Shown piece after piece: positions 40,614 to 51,102 of a stretch of DNA of 64,000 nucleotides; positions within the stretch are counted from its first letter, which is position 1, and every line of letters starts with the position of its first letter. Source of the stretch: Auriscalpium vulgare (Eukaryota > Basidiomycota > Agaricomycetes > Russulales > Auriscalpiaceae); NCBI GenBank assembly GCA_019915015.1, contig JAHBBC010000001.1, forward strand, positions 1,178,001 to 1,242,000, in the 5' to 3' direction. The notes under the pieces were generated by a model, which made no database searches, was not told the DNA's origin, and saw nothing but the letters and a program-made list of their open reading frames with translations. The position numbers and the translations under genes were made by a program.

Positions 40614-41672
40614 ATGCCGTCGATCGACTCCGGGCCGCAACAACTCGCCTGGCCCAATCTACGACTGCCACCAGTATGTGCGCTTATGCGCAGATTCCCT
40701 AACGACACTGACCGTACCATCACCACGCATCTCTCAGACTATGTGGCATTGCCTGACGAAGAGTTGTTCCGTCCGAGCCAGGATATTGAGAAGGAAGAGC
40801 AGACGAATCGGCTGTATTCGCTGGCGGAATTCGTCTCTCTGGAATCATCACCGTCTCGCCCTGCCCACCTCGTCGCACCTATCTGGAACAACGCACTTCT
40901 AGGTCGGCTCAGTCCTTTGCCGGAGTTCAAGGCTACTGGCACATTCACGTTCGCATCCCATCCGTTCCCCACTTCCTCCAGCACCTGCGTTGAGTCCCGT
41001 TCGGAGATGTTCCTTCGCCCCGAGCTCGATATTGCGCCGCCTCGCCGACGTCTATGGTGCGGAGAAGTTAGCGGTCAGGAGCAGCTCGATGCAGAACACC
41101 TTCATGTGCGGTTCTCCTACGACGGATACACGGAGTTTGGGCGCATCATGCATTACTTCGGTCAAGATGAGCAACATGCCGTATTCGCCGCATTACTGGT
41201 ACGCGCACCTCATCGTTCCCAGTACTCTCGCCCGCGCTTTGTCTTCCTCGAGGTTCCCCTGGAGCATTGCGCACCCTCGACTCTGCCCACCGATATTGTC
41301 TTCGCCCCCATCATCGAGCTCTCCGAAACCGACACCATCGAGTCCCGTCATATCATCATCGAACGTCCAGAACTCCCTGACTCGTCTAGCCCCGGTTCAC
41401 TATCCAAGCCAACGCCACTCGTTGTTGACGCTCTCGTGGATCTTTTCCGCGGCCTGGAAGATCCTTACGGCGAGTTCGACAGTCCAGTCGCACGCAATGC
41501 TGCGGCGTTTGGCCTCTCGAACATGCCGGGCGGTCTCAACCTGGACAGCGAGCTGAAGGACCACCGCATCGAGAGGACGCAGACGGAGATCGACGAGAAC
41601 GGGTATGTGCTGAGTTACGACCATCAATGGCTGAAGGTGGAGAGAGGAAAGAGGGTTGAACGACGACTCTGA
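40614..41672 (+). CDS. Extra ORF of element 3 in the env position (unknown function)
   Basis: About 350 aa from ATG 40614 (400 from ATG 40467); stop TGA 41670-41672. It lies between pol and the 3' LTR on the gag-pol strand, where envelope-like genes sit, but shows no signal peptide or transmembrane segment, so it is not an obvious Env. Recognisable segments are DVRFSYDG-like EHLHVRFSYDG, a YFGQDEQHAVFAALLV strand and PRFVFLEVPLEHC; I have a weak impression of similarity to the C-terminal part of basidiomycete DNA-transposon proteins. The coding sequence runs through the purine tract (KVERGKRVER) and ends about 16 bp inside the LTR. Intact frame. Confidence 0.65.
   Translation: MPSIDSGPQQLAWPNLRLPPVCALMRRFPNDTDRTITTHLSDYVALPDEELFRPSQDIEKEEQTNRLYSLAEFVSLESSPSRPAHLVAPIWNNALLGRLSPLPEFKATGTFTFASHPFPTSSSTCVESRSEMFLRPELDIAPPRRRLWCGEVSGQEQLDAEHLHVRFSYDGYTEFGRIMHYFGQDEQHAVFAALLVRAPHRSQYSRPRFVFLEVPLEHCAPSTLPTDIVFAPIIELSETDTIESRHIIIERPELPDSSSPGSLSKPTPLVVDALVDLFRGLEDPYGEFDSPVARNAAAFGLSNMPGGLNLDSELKDHRIERTQTEIDENGYVLSYDHQWLKVERGKRVERRL
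41633..41655 (+). other. Probable 3' polypurine tract of element 3
   Basis: 23 bases with one pyrimidine, GAAGGTGGAGAGAGGAAAGA then GGG, followed by T and the inferred LTR start TGAACG. The duplicate is at 13028-13050. Confidence 0.6.
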
Positions 41673-41967
41673 TCAGATGGATGGTGGGTCACATGACTTG
41701 CTTCTCACTTACCCTTTTCATCCATGCTTCACAGTTTCTTACCAGCCAAGGTCACTTGCTGGTCTGTATTACTCATGCATTCCTTTTAACATGTGCTTTC
41801 TAGAGGCTGTACACCAAGTTCCTGGTGCCTGGTCATATGTGACTCCTTTTGACTCTTTGGACTTCTCTTATTCTGGCTCATTCTATTCCCCTTATTTCAT
41901 GACTCCCTTATGACTCCTTCATATACTAGTACCCTAGTTAGGTAGAATATTCCCACAAGAGAAAAGG

Positions 41968-41975
41968 TATAAATA
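41968..41975 (+). promoter_or_regulatory. TATA box, right LTR of element 3
   Basis: TATAAATA, the duplicate of 13363. From here transcription would read out into the flank at 42854. Confidence 0.6.
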
Positions 41976-42186
41976 CCTGGCCTCTGGAGAAATTCTAGTG
42001 TCTCTTTTCCCCCCTACAAAGCTTCTTATTCTATAAGTTGCTTTTTCCTTGACTTGATTGTTGAAGGAGTGCTGCTTGCCTCCTTGACTATATCAGTCAC
42101 TTGCCGACCCTTGTTGTTCCCTCCGTTCAACTCGTATTCTTGTGTTCCAATCGACGCTATTCTCACCAACGCTAGTTCTCATCGAC

Positions 42187-42328
42187 GTCACTGTTACGGA
42201 ATTGGTCGTTGACTGCTCTGCTTTACGTGTCCCCTCGTGCTTATCTGTGTTATTGTCGTCACTGTTACGGAATTGGTTGTTGACTGCTCTGCTTTACGTG
42301 TCCCCTCGTGCTTATCTGTGTTATTGTC
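42187..42328 (+). repeat. 71-bp tandem duplication in the right LTR of element 3
   Basis: Units begin at 42187 and 42258; counterpart of 13581-13722. Confidence 0.9.
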
Positions 42329-42853
42329 GTATCCGTCCGTTGCGTGTGTTGACCCCGTACTCTGCGTGTGTCGAATCTGTGTTGGGAGTTCCACCGAAGT
42401 CTACTTGAAGTCCGCGTACGTTCGCATCTGTTATCCACTCCGCATACCCCCCATCCCTGCTCGACTTCACCGTCTAGTGTTTTCCCCCATCGGTTCATTC
42501 TCGTTCTTCGGTCGTACTCCGTTGAACGTCCCCGTCTAGAGTATCGTCACCCGTACTCTGTATTCTTGCATCTCCGGACAATATCAATCTACGTGCACAT
42601 CCGTACACACCCTCCGCACGTCCCCGTGCATTTCGTCTTTTGGATCTCTTCACCAGATTCCAGAACTCGACTCTTCGATCCTTCCCAGGTACTTCTTACG
42701 ACATAAGTGCGGACCACCGAAGAACCATCGCACAACGAACAACTAGGTAACTCCGGGAGTTTAGAGAACCCGAGGAGCCTAGGGCAGAAGTCTTCATCGT
42801 CACTCGTGCTGCGTTCCGCACCGCGATACTTCGAACCTCTTCCCGCCGCGACA

Positions 42854-44481
42854 GCGTGGACGGTCGTGGGAAGGTTGTCGGTGGCAACAGATTCGATACT
42901 TATCCGAGCCCTTCAGCTTATACTTACACCATGCGCACGAGTCTCTATGGCCACTCAATTTGCTATCCTCCCTTCGCAGGACTATTGCTCCGATGATGAA
43001 TGAGAATCTATGGCCACGCAACTGGTTCATCAAGCAAGCCGCCTTTAGTCGGCGAACCGTGGCTGTGCATGTCCCCGGGCCGGTAATACCTCGGGCCGGT
43101 CGCCACACGGTCTCCTCGTCTTCGACACTCCAGCCTCTCATCACGTCTCTGAAAGCCCAGCCAGCAGCCCGCTCATGAGAACGCTCTGATACGGACTGCG
43201 CTCCTCAGGCATGGCTTTTATGGCTCAGAGGTGCTGAGTGACAGTATGTCCGGTCGCTAAGTTTTGCGCTTCCGCAGCGGCGCGCCTCAATATCCCCCAA
43301 TGCTCACATGCACAGCAAGCATCTGCCAAGGGACGATGTATGGTGTAGATGGAACTCGGTGGATGTGGCCGCATCGTGACTGCAGTGTGCCCTTCATCAT
43401 GTCCACACTTGGCCTCTTACTGACTGCATTACTCGTCCTGCAGCGTCACCAATCTCGCGCGGGTTTTATGCCGCATACCCGCCTTTCGTTTCTTGTGGCC
43501 ACGCCCATGTCAATTAATTCGCCCTCTCGTGAGTACGCAGTTCGCTTCGCTCCTTTCATCTTATCTATCTGTCTCTTCAGGTCCGGCTGATGAGTGGAGA
43601 CTCGAAGCTGCGGGCGCTGGTTTGCAGCGCACATCCGAGCACGTTATTCGTGTATCCTCACTGCCGCCAGCAAGTTCTTGCACAGCTCATCGAGGAAAGC
43701 CCGGGCCCACGGTAGAGGCGCCACAGACGGTCACTCTCCTGTTGCCAAGTGCCCTGGTTACGTCCCGCGCCTGAGGATGGCGTCTAGCGACAAGTCAAGA
43801 CGTGGTGCGCCTCGAGCAGTGGGTGCCCGGTGTCCGTCGACACGGCGCACGGGCACCGCGAGGCACAATTTGGGGTGCTGGCCATGACGTACGTTGACTA
43901 TCCTGCGGGGTCGCTTGCATCCCCGAAGATTGGTCACTCATCCAACTCTCACAGTAACACCATATCTCCTCACTTGTCCGTCGAAGGTCGTACGTAGGAG
44001 CGTTGACAATGTATAATTGGCCCGTCACGTTGTCAGGTCCGCTCAATCTCCGGGGCAGGGCCTGGACCATGGCGTCGGCGCCAGATATCGTGGCCGCTGC
44101 GATCAGCATTTTCCAGTGTTCGGTCGTACACGTACAGTCAGTCAAGTGGGAGAGTCCGCGCGGCCCAGGTCCGGCGTCAAGCAATAGGTTGTGCAGTTTC
44201 CCGCTGAATCACAGCATCTTGTCCTTGTACGACAACGTAGACGTGCGGTGTTAGTCAAATCAGCTGCCTCGCGGATTTGTAGGCCAACCGATGATACATG
44301 CCACTGAGCAACGACGATCGACACGGCAGGTCAAATATATAGATATATTTTGGCAATATAAGCACCATGATCATTGTTCGACGGTGCGATGGCTAGTAAA
44401 CAACCAGATAAAACAGCAGGGAGAGGGTATATTGGGGATGAATAGATCCGAAACGTAGGTAATGAGCGAAATAGGGTCACG
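42854..44481. other. Flanking DNA right of element 3, no supported gene
   Basis: Only short frames occur, none with recognisable domains. The part 43580-44060 is distantly similar to 47020-47540 (see repeat entry). AT-rich sequence with ATATATAGATATATTTTGG lies near 44335. Confidence 0.4.
43580..44060 (+). repeat. Old degenerate duplication, copy 1
   Basis: Shares with 47020-47540 a series of collinear blocks, for example CGAAGCTGCG.GGCGCTGGT, CCTCGAGCAG and GGTCACTCATCCA against AGTCACTCATCCA. Roughly two thirds identical by eye. Nature unknown. Confidence 0.5.
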
Positions 44482-45820
44482 TCAGGTGTCAGGGATCGCA
44501 GGCTTCCTAGTAAGTATATATCCCAGGCGTCGATGCCAATGTAAAGCGGAGTGATACACCCCGTTGAGGATAGCCTCGTCACGGGGAACCATCCGCGAAC
44601 GCATTTTCCACGAGCCCACGGAGGCACGGATTTCCTTGAAGCGGGCCGCTACTTCGTCCATCTGCGGTCGCTTTTCCGGGTCCTGCGCAACCATGTTATC
44701 GACCAACGGCCGCATGAATGAAAAACCGTGGTACTTCTGCGGGAGGCTGTTAGAATGAGAGGCGGTGATACATTGCGACACATACGAGGATGAAATTTTG
44801 GCGTATCACATTGCCCAGGTAGTAAACGTCTGTAGGAAACGGATTGCACGGTATATCGGTGTCGACGTGTTCCGGTGCTGACTTGTCCCCACCTCGAGTC
44901 GCTATGTCGATGGGTGTTCCGAGTTCGGGGGGATAGACACGGGAAAGGCCGAAGGCAATGAAGAGATACCGCGGCGGGCGCTGTGTGCGAGTGTAGTATT
45001 TCGCTTTGCCTATCCAATCACGACACATCTCCAGCTTCACCGATTGTGGATGGAATGAATCCGGGTACATTCCAGTTGGATCCATCATGATGTTCTCATT
45101 CGTGCAGTCCCTGTAGCAAGAAAAGATTAGAGCTGACGGCACGGAAAGAGAGGAATTGAGCTCACCTGTGAGCGATGTGATGTTGATGCATGAACTGCAG
45201 ACCCTTCGGAAACGTTGAGCCAACCCACAATGGCAAGGACCTGCTCCTAGACACTGACCTCGATTATCTGATGAAAAAAGGCAATCGCTTCGCCGATAGT
45301 ATCAAACTTCGGATTGTAGTAGGGACGCAGCTGCGGAATCACGATGAGCTGGTGGCCCGGTTCGTCGGGTACATCCAAGGCATCCAGAAGCGGCGCGGAA
45401 TGGTTGGCAGGGTCGGACACAAGAGGTGGACTTGACAGCAGTTTGTTGATTTCGACCTCTCGCACGGCCGAGCCTTTGGGGATCTGCTTGATGACCACAT
45501 AGGCACCGTCTGAGGAGCGCACAGCGTCCATGAGTGCCGACTGTTGCGAGCTCAGCTGTTGTCGAAGGAGCGTGGGTTTAATGACGCACATCATTTACTC
45601 GTCCGTCTTCAAACCTTGGATAGAACTCAGTCTCACGATTCCACGACGGTTGCCATCCGGGCTGGTAGCGAGCCCTGAGTTTGTAGCCGCACTCCTCTAG
45701 CCATTCCCGATGTTTGACCCACCACTCTTCGAAGTGAGTTATGCCACCATAAAGAGCAAAGGAGCCCGGTGGGTCAAGAGCATCGAGCTCGGCGTTCTCT
45801 ATGTTGGGGATGTCGTTCAT
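44482..45820 (-). CDS. Kinase-like gene 1, open frame but DFG changed to AFG
   Basis: Five exons: 45820-45599, 45555-45259, 45203-45166, 45110-44786, 44736-44482, about 378 aa. Introns are 43-55 nt with GTAAAT, GTCAGT, GTGAGC and GTATGT donors; the HRD codon for Arg is split by intron 3. Kinase landmarks: VVIK (beta-3 Lys), HRDCTNEN (catalytic loop), then IAFGLSR where DFG is expected, so the metal-binding Asp is replaced by Ala. The C-terminal region has DPEKRPQMDEV. This is the protein-kinase-like fold seen in expanded fungal families; with AFG it may be a pseudokinase. Exon sizes match kinase-like gene 2 (57716-59058) almost exactly. The frame is complete. Confidence 0.8.
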
Positions 45821-48800
45821 GATGAAGGAAGAACGCGAGGTTGGCGGTTGGGATTGCGACCGATGAACGCTAGTCTAGTACAAGGCGCGTGAATTAGGAA
45901 CAGTGTCGATGGTGTTAGCCCCAACGACTTCGCCCATAGAGAGGATGAAAGTGAGGTTGTGTTGAAAAATTGCTGGGCCACTTGAAAACCTTGGCTAGCA
46001 TTACGGCCAACGCCGCCGTTCGAACAATAGCGACAAGTTTGGTGGTCGGCGACGAGCAGACGCGGCTCGGAGCTATCGGTGGTGGCTGTGCCTCCGCGGC
46101 CCGGTAACCCGCCGGGTTGCCTCCGCCGCGGCCGCGATTTTCTGCCAGTCTCTCCTCAGTCTTTTCTCTCTTCTCTTGCAAGACGTCCACCACAATGGCT
46201 TGCCGGCAGCTCGCAGTAGCCCGCTGAACACGATAGCACGGGCAGTAGTGATGCTGTCTGGCTTCCTCCTCATCCCCGGTACTAACGTATGGCGCGAAGT
46301 TGGCAGAAGTTGGTGCTCCTGGACACCGGCAAGATCCAGTAAGGACGACGCAGCGAAGTCTGGGAGCGTATGGAGCGAGATAAACGGTTAGAATTGGCCA
46401 CGTTGACGCGCGAGCCTGTCGTTTTTGTGGTGCGTTCTTCTTGATGTACTGATATCGCCTCCCACTGACGGCATACCGAGTTAGCTGTAGCCTGTGTGGA
46501 CAGCGCAACAATACTACGACTGCCGTAGCTGCGACCAATGTGGCATGACAGTCTTAAGCCCACGCAGTGCCCATATCGCATTGCAGCCCGTCATCGACCC
46601 TGTGCGCGGGCCTTCTGCCAGTGCGCATCTCCCCGCTTCTGCAGCTCCCTCGTGCGGGGCCAACCGTCTCGATCAGTCGGCGGTGCTCACAAAACACGGA
46701 CACAACTCTTCAGTCCTTCATCTAACCCTTGGCTACTTTCCAGCAACCTTAGATTGGGTGTGGATCGATCGTGTTCCTGCCTCCTGACTGCTCGCACTCC
46801 CCGGACTCCTGTGAGTACCTAGCTCTTCCCGCTCTATTCATCACATGTATAACAAATTTTTCCAATGAATGATCCAGGCCGGGATTCTGAGCGTCTGGAT
46901 CATCGAAGCCGACAATTCGCAGCGCAGACTCTTCCCGCGCGACTCTTCCCTGTATCTATTCATCTTGCGTTGCATCGCTGCAGAATCAAAGCATTGTATC
47001 CTCCCAAGCAAATCTTCGTTCAAGACGCGCTGCGGACCCGAAGCTGCGTGGCGCTGGTGCGTAGTGTACATCCACTGATCCAGTCACGGTATATTCTGAT
47101 GATCTCTATGCGAGGATCCTCTGCCATCTAGGAGCGAGCTTTTGCGCCGCGCCACGAGGAGAGCCGACGCAGCCGGGGTTACGGGTGCTCACTCTGTTGG
47201 TGTTATTAAGGTCTCCGTCAAGCCCGGTCCCTTCCTGCGCACTAACCGCGAGGAACTCAGGACTGCATCGCGCAAGGTATGAAATCGTGATGGACCTCGA
47301 GCAGCGCGTGCACCGTGGCGGCACAAGTTCGGTACCATTTGTCGGCAGGGTCTGCTGGCCCGTGACGTAAGTGCGCGCTTTTTTGAGGGGGGGTGGGCAG
47401 GTCACTTCCCCAGAGACTAGTCACTCATCCAGCTCCTACAGGAACATCATGTAGCCCGACTTGTTGGTCGAGGATGGTACGCAAGAGTGTTGGCAAGGGA
47501 TACGCGCACGTTGTCGGTTCCGCTCAGACTCCGCGGCAATCCGGCGCCACCGTGGCCGAGGGCTCCAAGCTGCGAACAGTGTCGCTCGTGTCGCATCTAC
47601 TAATCGAATGGGAGACTCTGGTCGTCTGAGTATTCCAGCGCTCCGGTGCGTGCACATATCATCTCAAGCGATGTCGAAAGACTTAACGATCTCCACGTAG
47701 CACCGCGCCCAAACCGCTTCCATTGACACGCAGGTTCCCGGTGATATGTGTACCATCTGTCGCTGGCTCTACGCCGCGCGGTGATTATTGTTGTTCCTCA
47801 CTTTTCTGTCTTTTGTTTCTCATCCGGAGTGCTTTCATGTCGGCGATTCTCACACAGATAGGCGAATGGTTGTCGATCGGCGACCTTGTATCCGAAGGTT
47901 TGCACAGCGTGAGCATAGTCAGCGCCGTTTCTTGTACGTATCAGCGCCTCATATGCATCACACCGAATGAAGCATGTTGAGAGAACCCAGCACGGACGCC
48001 GCAGCCCTTGTGTCCAACCCGGCGCCACCTCGCGCTCGCTTCCCCAGCTCCCTGGTAAGATCTGCGGCATTGTTTGGGCATCCGTTACTAGGCGCAAACC
48101 TGCTGAGCTCGCTTTGTGTGGCGCTTCCGCTGTCGTACGTGTACAACAGGGGCATTCATGCAAAGTCCACGGACCTATCCCGACCTATCAAGCAACAACG
48201 TCGTCGTACTGATGCCATTTGCGATGACCACTGGCAGTGCATCATGTCCGCGTCTTTTGTCCAGACTCAAGCCTGTAACTGTTATATCTGATTCACGTTC
48301 TTCGCGAGATGGCCAGAGATTCAACCACCGCCTTATGGCACCAAAAGCTTTCTGTGCGCCTCGCATCGAGCCCTTGTTCGGATCCTTCCGCAGCCTTATC
48401 GTGACCAGGAATCGGTCCAAGTCCCTCACACGTACAGGTGCGTGGCTACTTGTGACTTAGCATGTGCGTCTTGAGCATTTCGTAGGTTGATTGACGGCGC
48501 ATGCGGGAATCCCTGGCGAGTTGGCGATCGCTGTCGGGTTACTTCCTGCTTCCTGCTGGAGTCGCTCTGCCATGAGCACCGACGAAAGTACGCATCATTC
48601 ATTCCATTCTCCTGTCAGCCCTGGTCCTGACCTGCAGTAGTCAAGGATGCACTGTCGTGTCGTGTAGCACTTCAGTTCTGGCGGCATCAAGTTCCGGAAA
48701 GCGACACTGCTGCGACTTTTCGTCTCGAACACTGAACACGACTCGACTGGGATCAGGCTGCCCCTCCATGCAACCGCGACCTCGCTACGGATCTAGTAAT

Positions 48801-49429
48801 CATCTCCCGCGTGGTCCCCGTACACTTTACTGCAAGCGGGTCCGCCTATAGCCTCGTCTGGTGGGCGTCGTCCTCGTGGGCGCCGCGCCCGAGCGCTCCT
48901 CGGACAAATCGCATCATCTCTGCGCCCGGGCATGTGGGATGCCGGTGCCGGCTATCTCGCCGACCTCGAGGCTGCGTCCTTCGCTCGAGCTAGGCCCTGC
49001 TACACCGCCAACTGCACCGGGTCCGAAATAAAGGCTTGGTGAATTATCGGCAGTATCTTGGGGACAGAGCTGCACGTTATCGGGCACAGGTTTGTAAGGT
49101 CCGAAGATGAGTATCAGGGGAGAGCCAATAAATTAGGATACCTACCGGAGATCCTGCGAGGTCCCAGGCTGTGATCTTGACAGAGATTGTCGTGGCAACA
49201 GCGAGCAGTCTTGCGGTAGCATCCAGATCAGATACTGAATAAATATCTATACATCATATGACCTCATTGCCATTGCTTGCACGATAGAATAGGGGTGGCA
49301 AAGGATAGAGCATTCCCGCACAGATAAGCCACGATACAAGATAGCTAAGATATGTACTATATACGAAGAAGGTCCGCGACACAGCGTATGACATAGACAG
49401 TGTTCGATGCTGCGTGCTGCGTTGGGTCG
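45821..49429. other. Gene-poor stretch with relic sequence
   Basis: No frame with recognisable domains. Short frames with intron-like borders occur near 46800-47100 and 47970-48460, but none could be assembled into a convincing gene. 47020-47540 is an old duplicate of 43580-44060. Confidence 0.4.
47020..47540 (+). repeat. Old degenerate duplication, copy 2
   Basis: Partner of 43580-44060; the clearest block is around 47424-47505 (CTAGTCACTCATCCAGCTCC ... TTGTTGGTCGAGGATGG). Confidence 0.5.
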
Positions 49430-50901
49430 TCAGGTCGAAGCAGCGTCGGTGAGGCCGACGGCTTGTATGTCTGCGATGTTGTCGGCCTCGATCTGGTCAT
49501 CGTTGGCCACTTCGTCGCGCAACCCATCCAAATTGGCTTGCCCATAGGTTGCGCGGTCGTTCTTGAGGATCTTTGCGAAGAATCTGTCCATGGGTTACAT
49601 TCAGCGCGGCAAAAGACATCTGGCAGGTGCACGACACTCACCTGGAGGTTTTCTCTGCGTCCCCGGCACATTTCGCTCTCACAGTCGCCAGTTGCTTGTC
49701 GACAGCAAACCAGAACTTCCCGGAATTGTTTTCCTTGAGGACAGCGCGCTGGTCGGATGTCAGGACACGAAAATGACTCATAAACACTGTAAGCGCACCA
49801 GAAATGCGATCCGAGCGCACATCTTGATGGTGACCTTGAGATTTGCGGACTTGTTGATAGCCACAAGTTGCTGGCAGAGGTCGACGATGTCGACGGCTTT
49901 GGGCTCGGAATCTGATGGGTCCGGTGTCGGTGTCACGCTCGCGGTTACAATACTCGCACTTAACTATATAGAATAGAGTTAGATTGAGATGGAAAGCACG
50001 CGACGCCACGCACAATTCCTTTGATGTTGAATCGACGGTCTGTGAGCTTGGTCTGGATGCGTTTGAGCACGACGGCCATCTTCGTCCTATTGTGCTTGGC
50101 ATCTGCGGGCAGACCCCATTCTGGATGGTTGTCGACCAAGCTCTGTGCGGTGGACTCGGAGTGAGACAGAGCAAACATGACAGAGGTCAGGCGCACCAGG
50201 AGAAGCTTGATCGGCACGTCGCCTTGGATGTATGCGGACAGCGCCGGTGACATGACGATTGTGAATGCAAAAGTATCAATATGCGCCTGGATATCATACA
50301 GATAATTGACCATGAGAATGCAGTTGATGTGACGAACCTGAAGTGTTTGCGGTAACACAAATATAGCATCTGGCGGCGACAGCGTGTCGAGTCGCTCCTG
50401 AATCTTGAGCATACTGGCCACAAGCCACATGCTGCGCTCACTGTCGGAGAGCTAGAGCCATAGCAGTTGCGTGAGCTGTGAGCCGCATATCCGTGACCAT
50501 GGCAGCAAACGTGTCGTCACCTTTTCGACGGACTCCAAGACGGACTGTTCCTGCTTTCTCAGCTTGAGCTCTCGTCCGACGGCCAGCGCATATTGATGTA
50601 GGTCAATTGATGCGACTCTTTTGCGGGGTGTAACCGTGTTGATGACGGGACCCAGCGGCAGGTTCTCGCTGTCATAGGGGTTGATGTTAGTGACTGGCTC
50701 TTGGTCGTCCTGAAGACGGATATCCGACGTGGCGTTATGAAGGAGACTTGACAATGTCCCGTTCGCATCCTGGTTATTAGCTTGAAAGCTGTCAGGTAGC
50801 GACAGACCACTCGAGTCGCCATCGTCAAGCTCGTCAACTTCGAACGCCGCCGGGGGCGAGCTTGGGCAATTAAAGGCGTCCTCTATGAAACCTCCGGGCA
50901 T
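49430..50901 (-). CDS. Multi-exon hypothetical gene, divergent partner of the transposase-like gene
   Basis: Start ATG 50901 (MPGGFIEDAFNC), stop TGA 49430-49432; at least six exons. An acidic N-terminus (EVDELDDGD) is followed by a long helical region (HQYALAVGRELKLRKQEQS; LSDSERSMWLVASMLKIQE), then IQGDVPIKLLLVRLT, NHPEWGLP, a segment FWFAVDKQLATVR, and a C-terminal FFAKILKNDRATYGQANL. Candidate introns: donor GTGACG near 50524, GTTCGT near 50341, GTGCGC near 49815 and GTGAGT near 49640. No catalytic motif recognised. Only about 200 bp separate its start from that of the plus-strand gene, so a shared promoter is likely and the two may form one transposon. Exact exon borders are approximate. 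Confidence 0.6.
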
Positions 50902-51102
50902 TGTTGAAGACAGTGATGGATATAAGGAATGTGGGAGGCACACAGTGGTGATGCCGGTGCGAAGTGAAGGGTGAGCGACTTGGAGACGACTGAACCGTGA
51001 AAATAATTGCGCAGGAGTCCTGGCACGTGAGTCGCGCACAGAGATGCATCAAGGCAAGCGTACCTTTGAGACAAGTGTACCTTGAAGATCCGCAACTGTT
51101 CC
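50902..51102. promoter_or_regulatory. Bidirectional intergenic region between divergent genes
   Basis: 201 bp between start codons at 50901 (minus) and 51103 (plus). No TATA box seen; inferred from gene arrangement only. Confidence 0.4.

Larger units (their letters stand above)
12787..42853 (+). mobile_element. Ty3/gypsy retrotransposon, element 3, interrupted by element 2
   Basis: It comprises a left terminal segment with LTR, PBS, ORF1 (gag-PR plus extension) split by element 2, pol, an extra ORF, PPT and a right LTR. The left and right terminal repeats (12787-14247 and 41392-42853) look identical except for one C in a C run (near 13409 and 42011), so this element is also young. The right end is clean: LTR ...GCGACA and then unrelated sequence. 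The left end is the insertion point of element 1. Without element 2 the visible element is about 16 kb. Confidence 0.85.
41657..42853 (+). repeat. Right LTR of element 3 (about 1197 bp)
   Basis: Matches 13052-14247 apart from one extra C near 42011. Ends ...GCGACA at 42853; the next bases (GCGTGGACGG) differ from the left copy and look like flanking DNA. Confidence 0.8.

Noticed and set aside
44300..44360. AT-rich stretch as an origin or promoter
   Set aside because: No supporting motif; only local AT richness downstream of a gene.
45915..46538. 207-codon minus-strand frame
   Set aside because: No domain, no counterpart, and composition like non-coding DNA.
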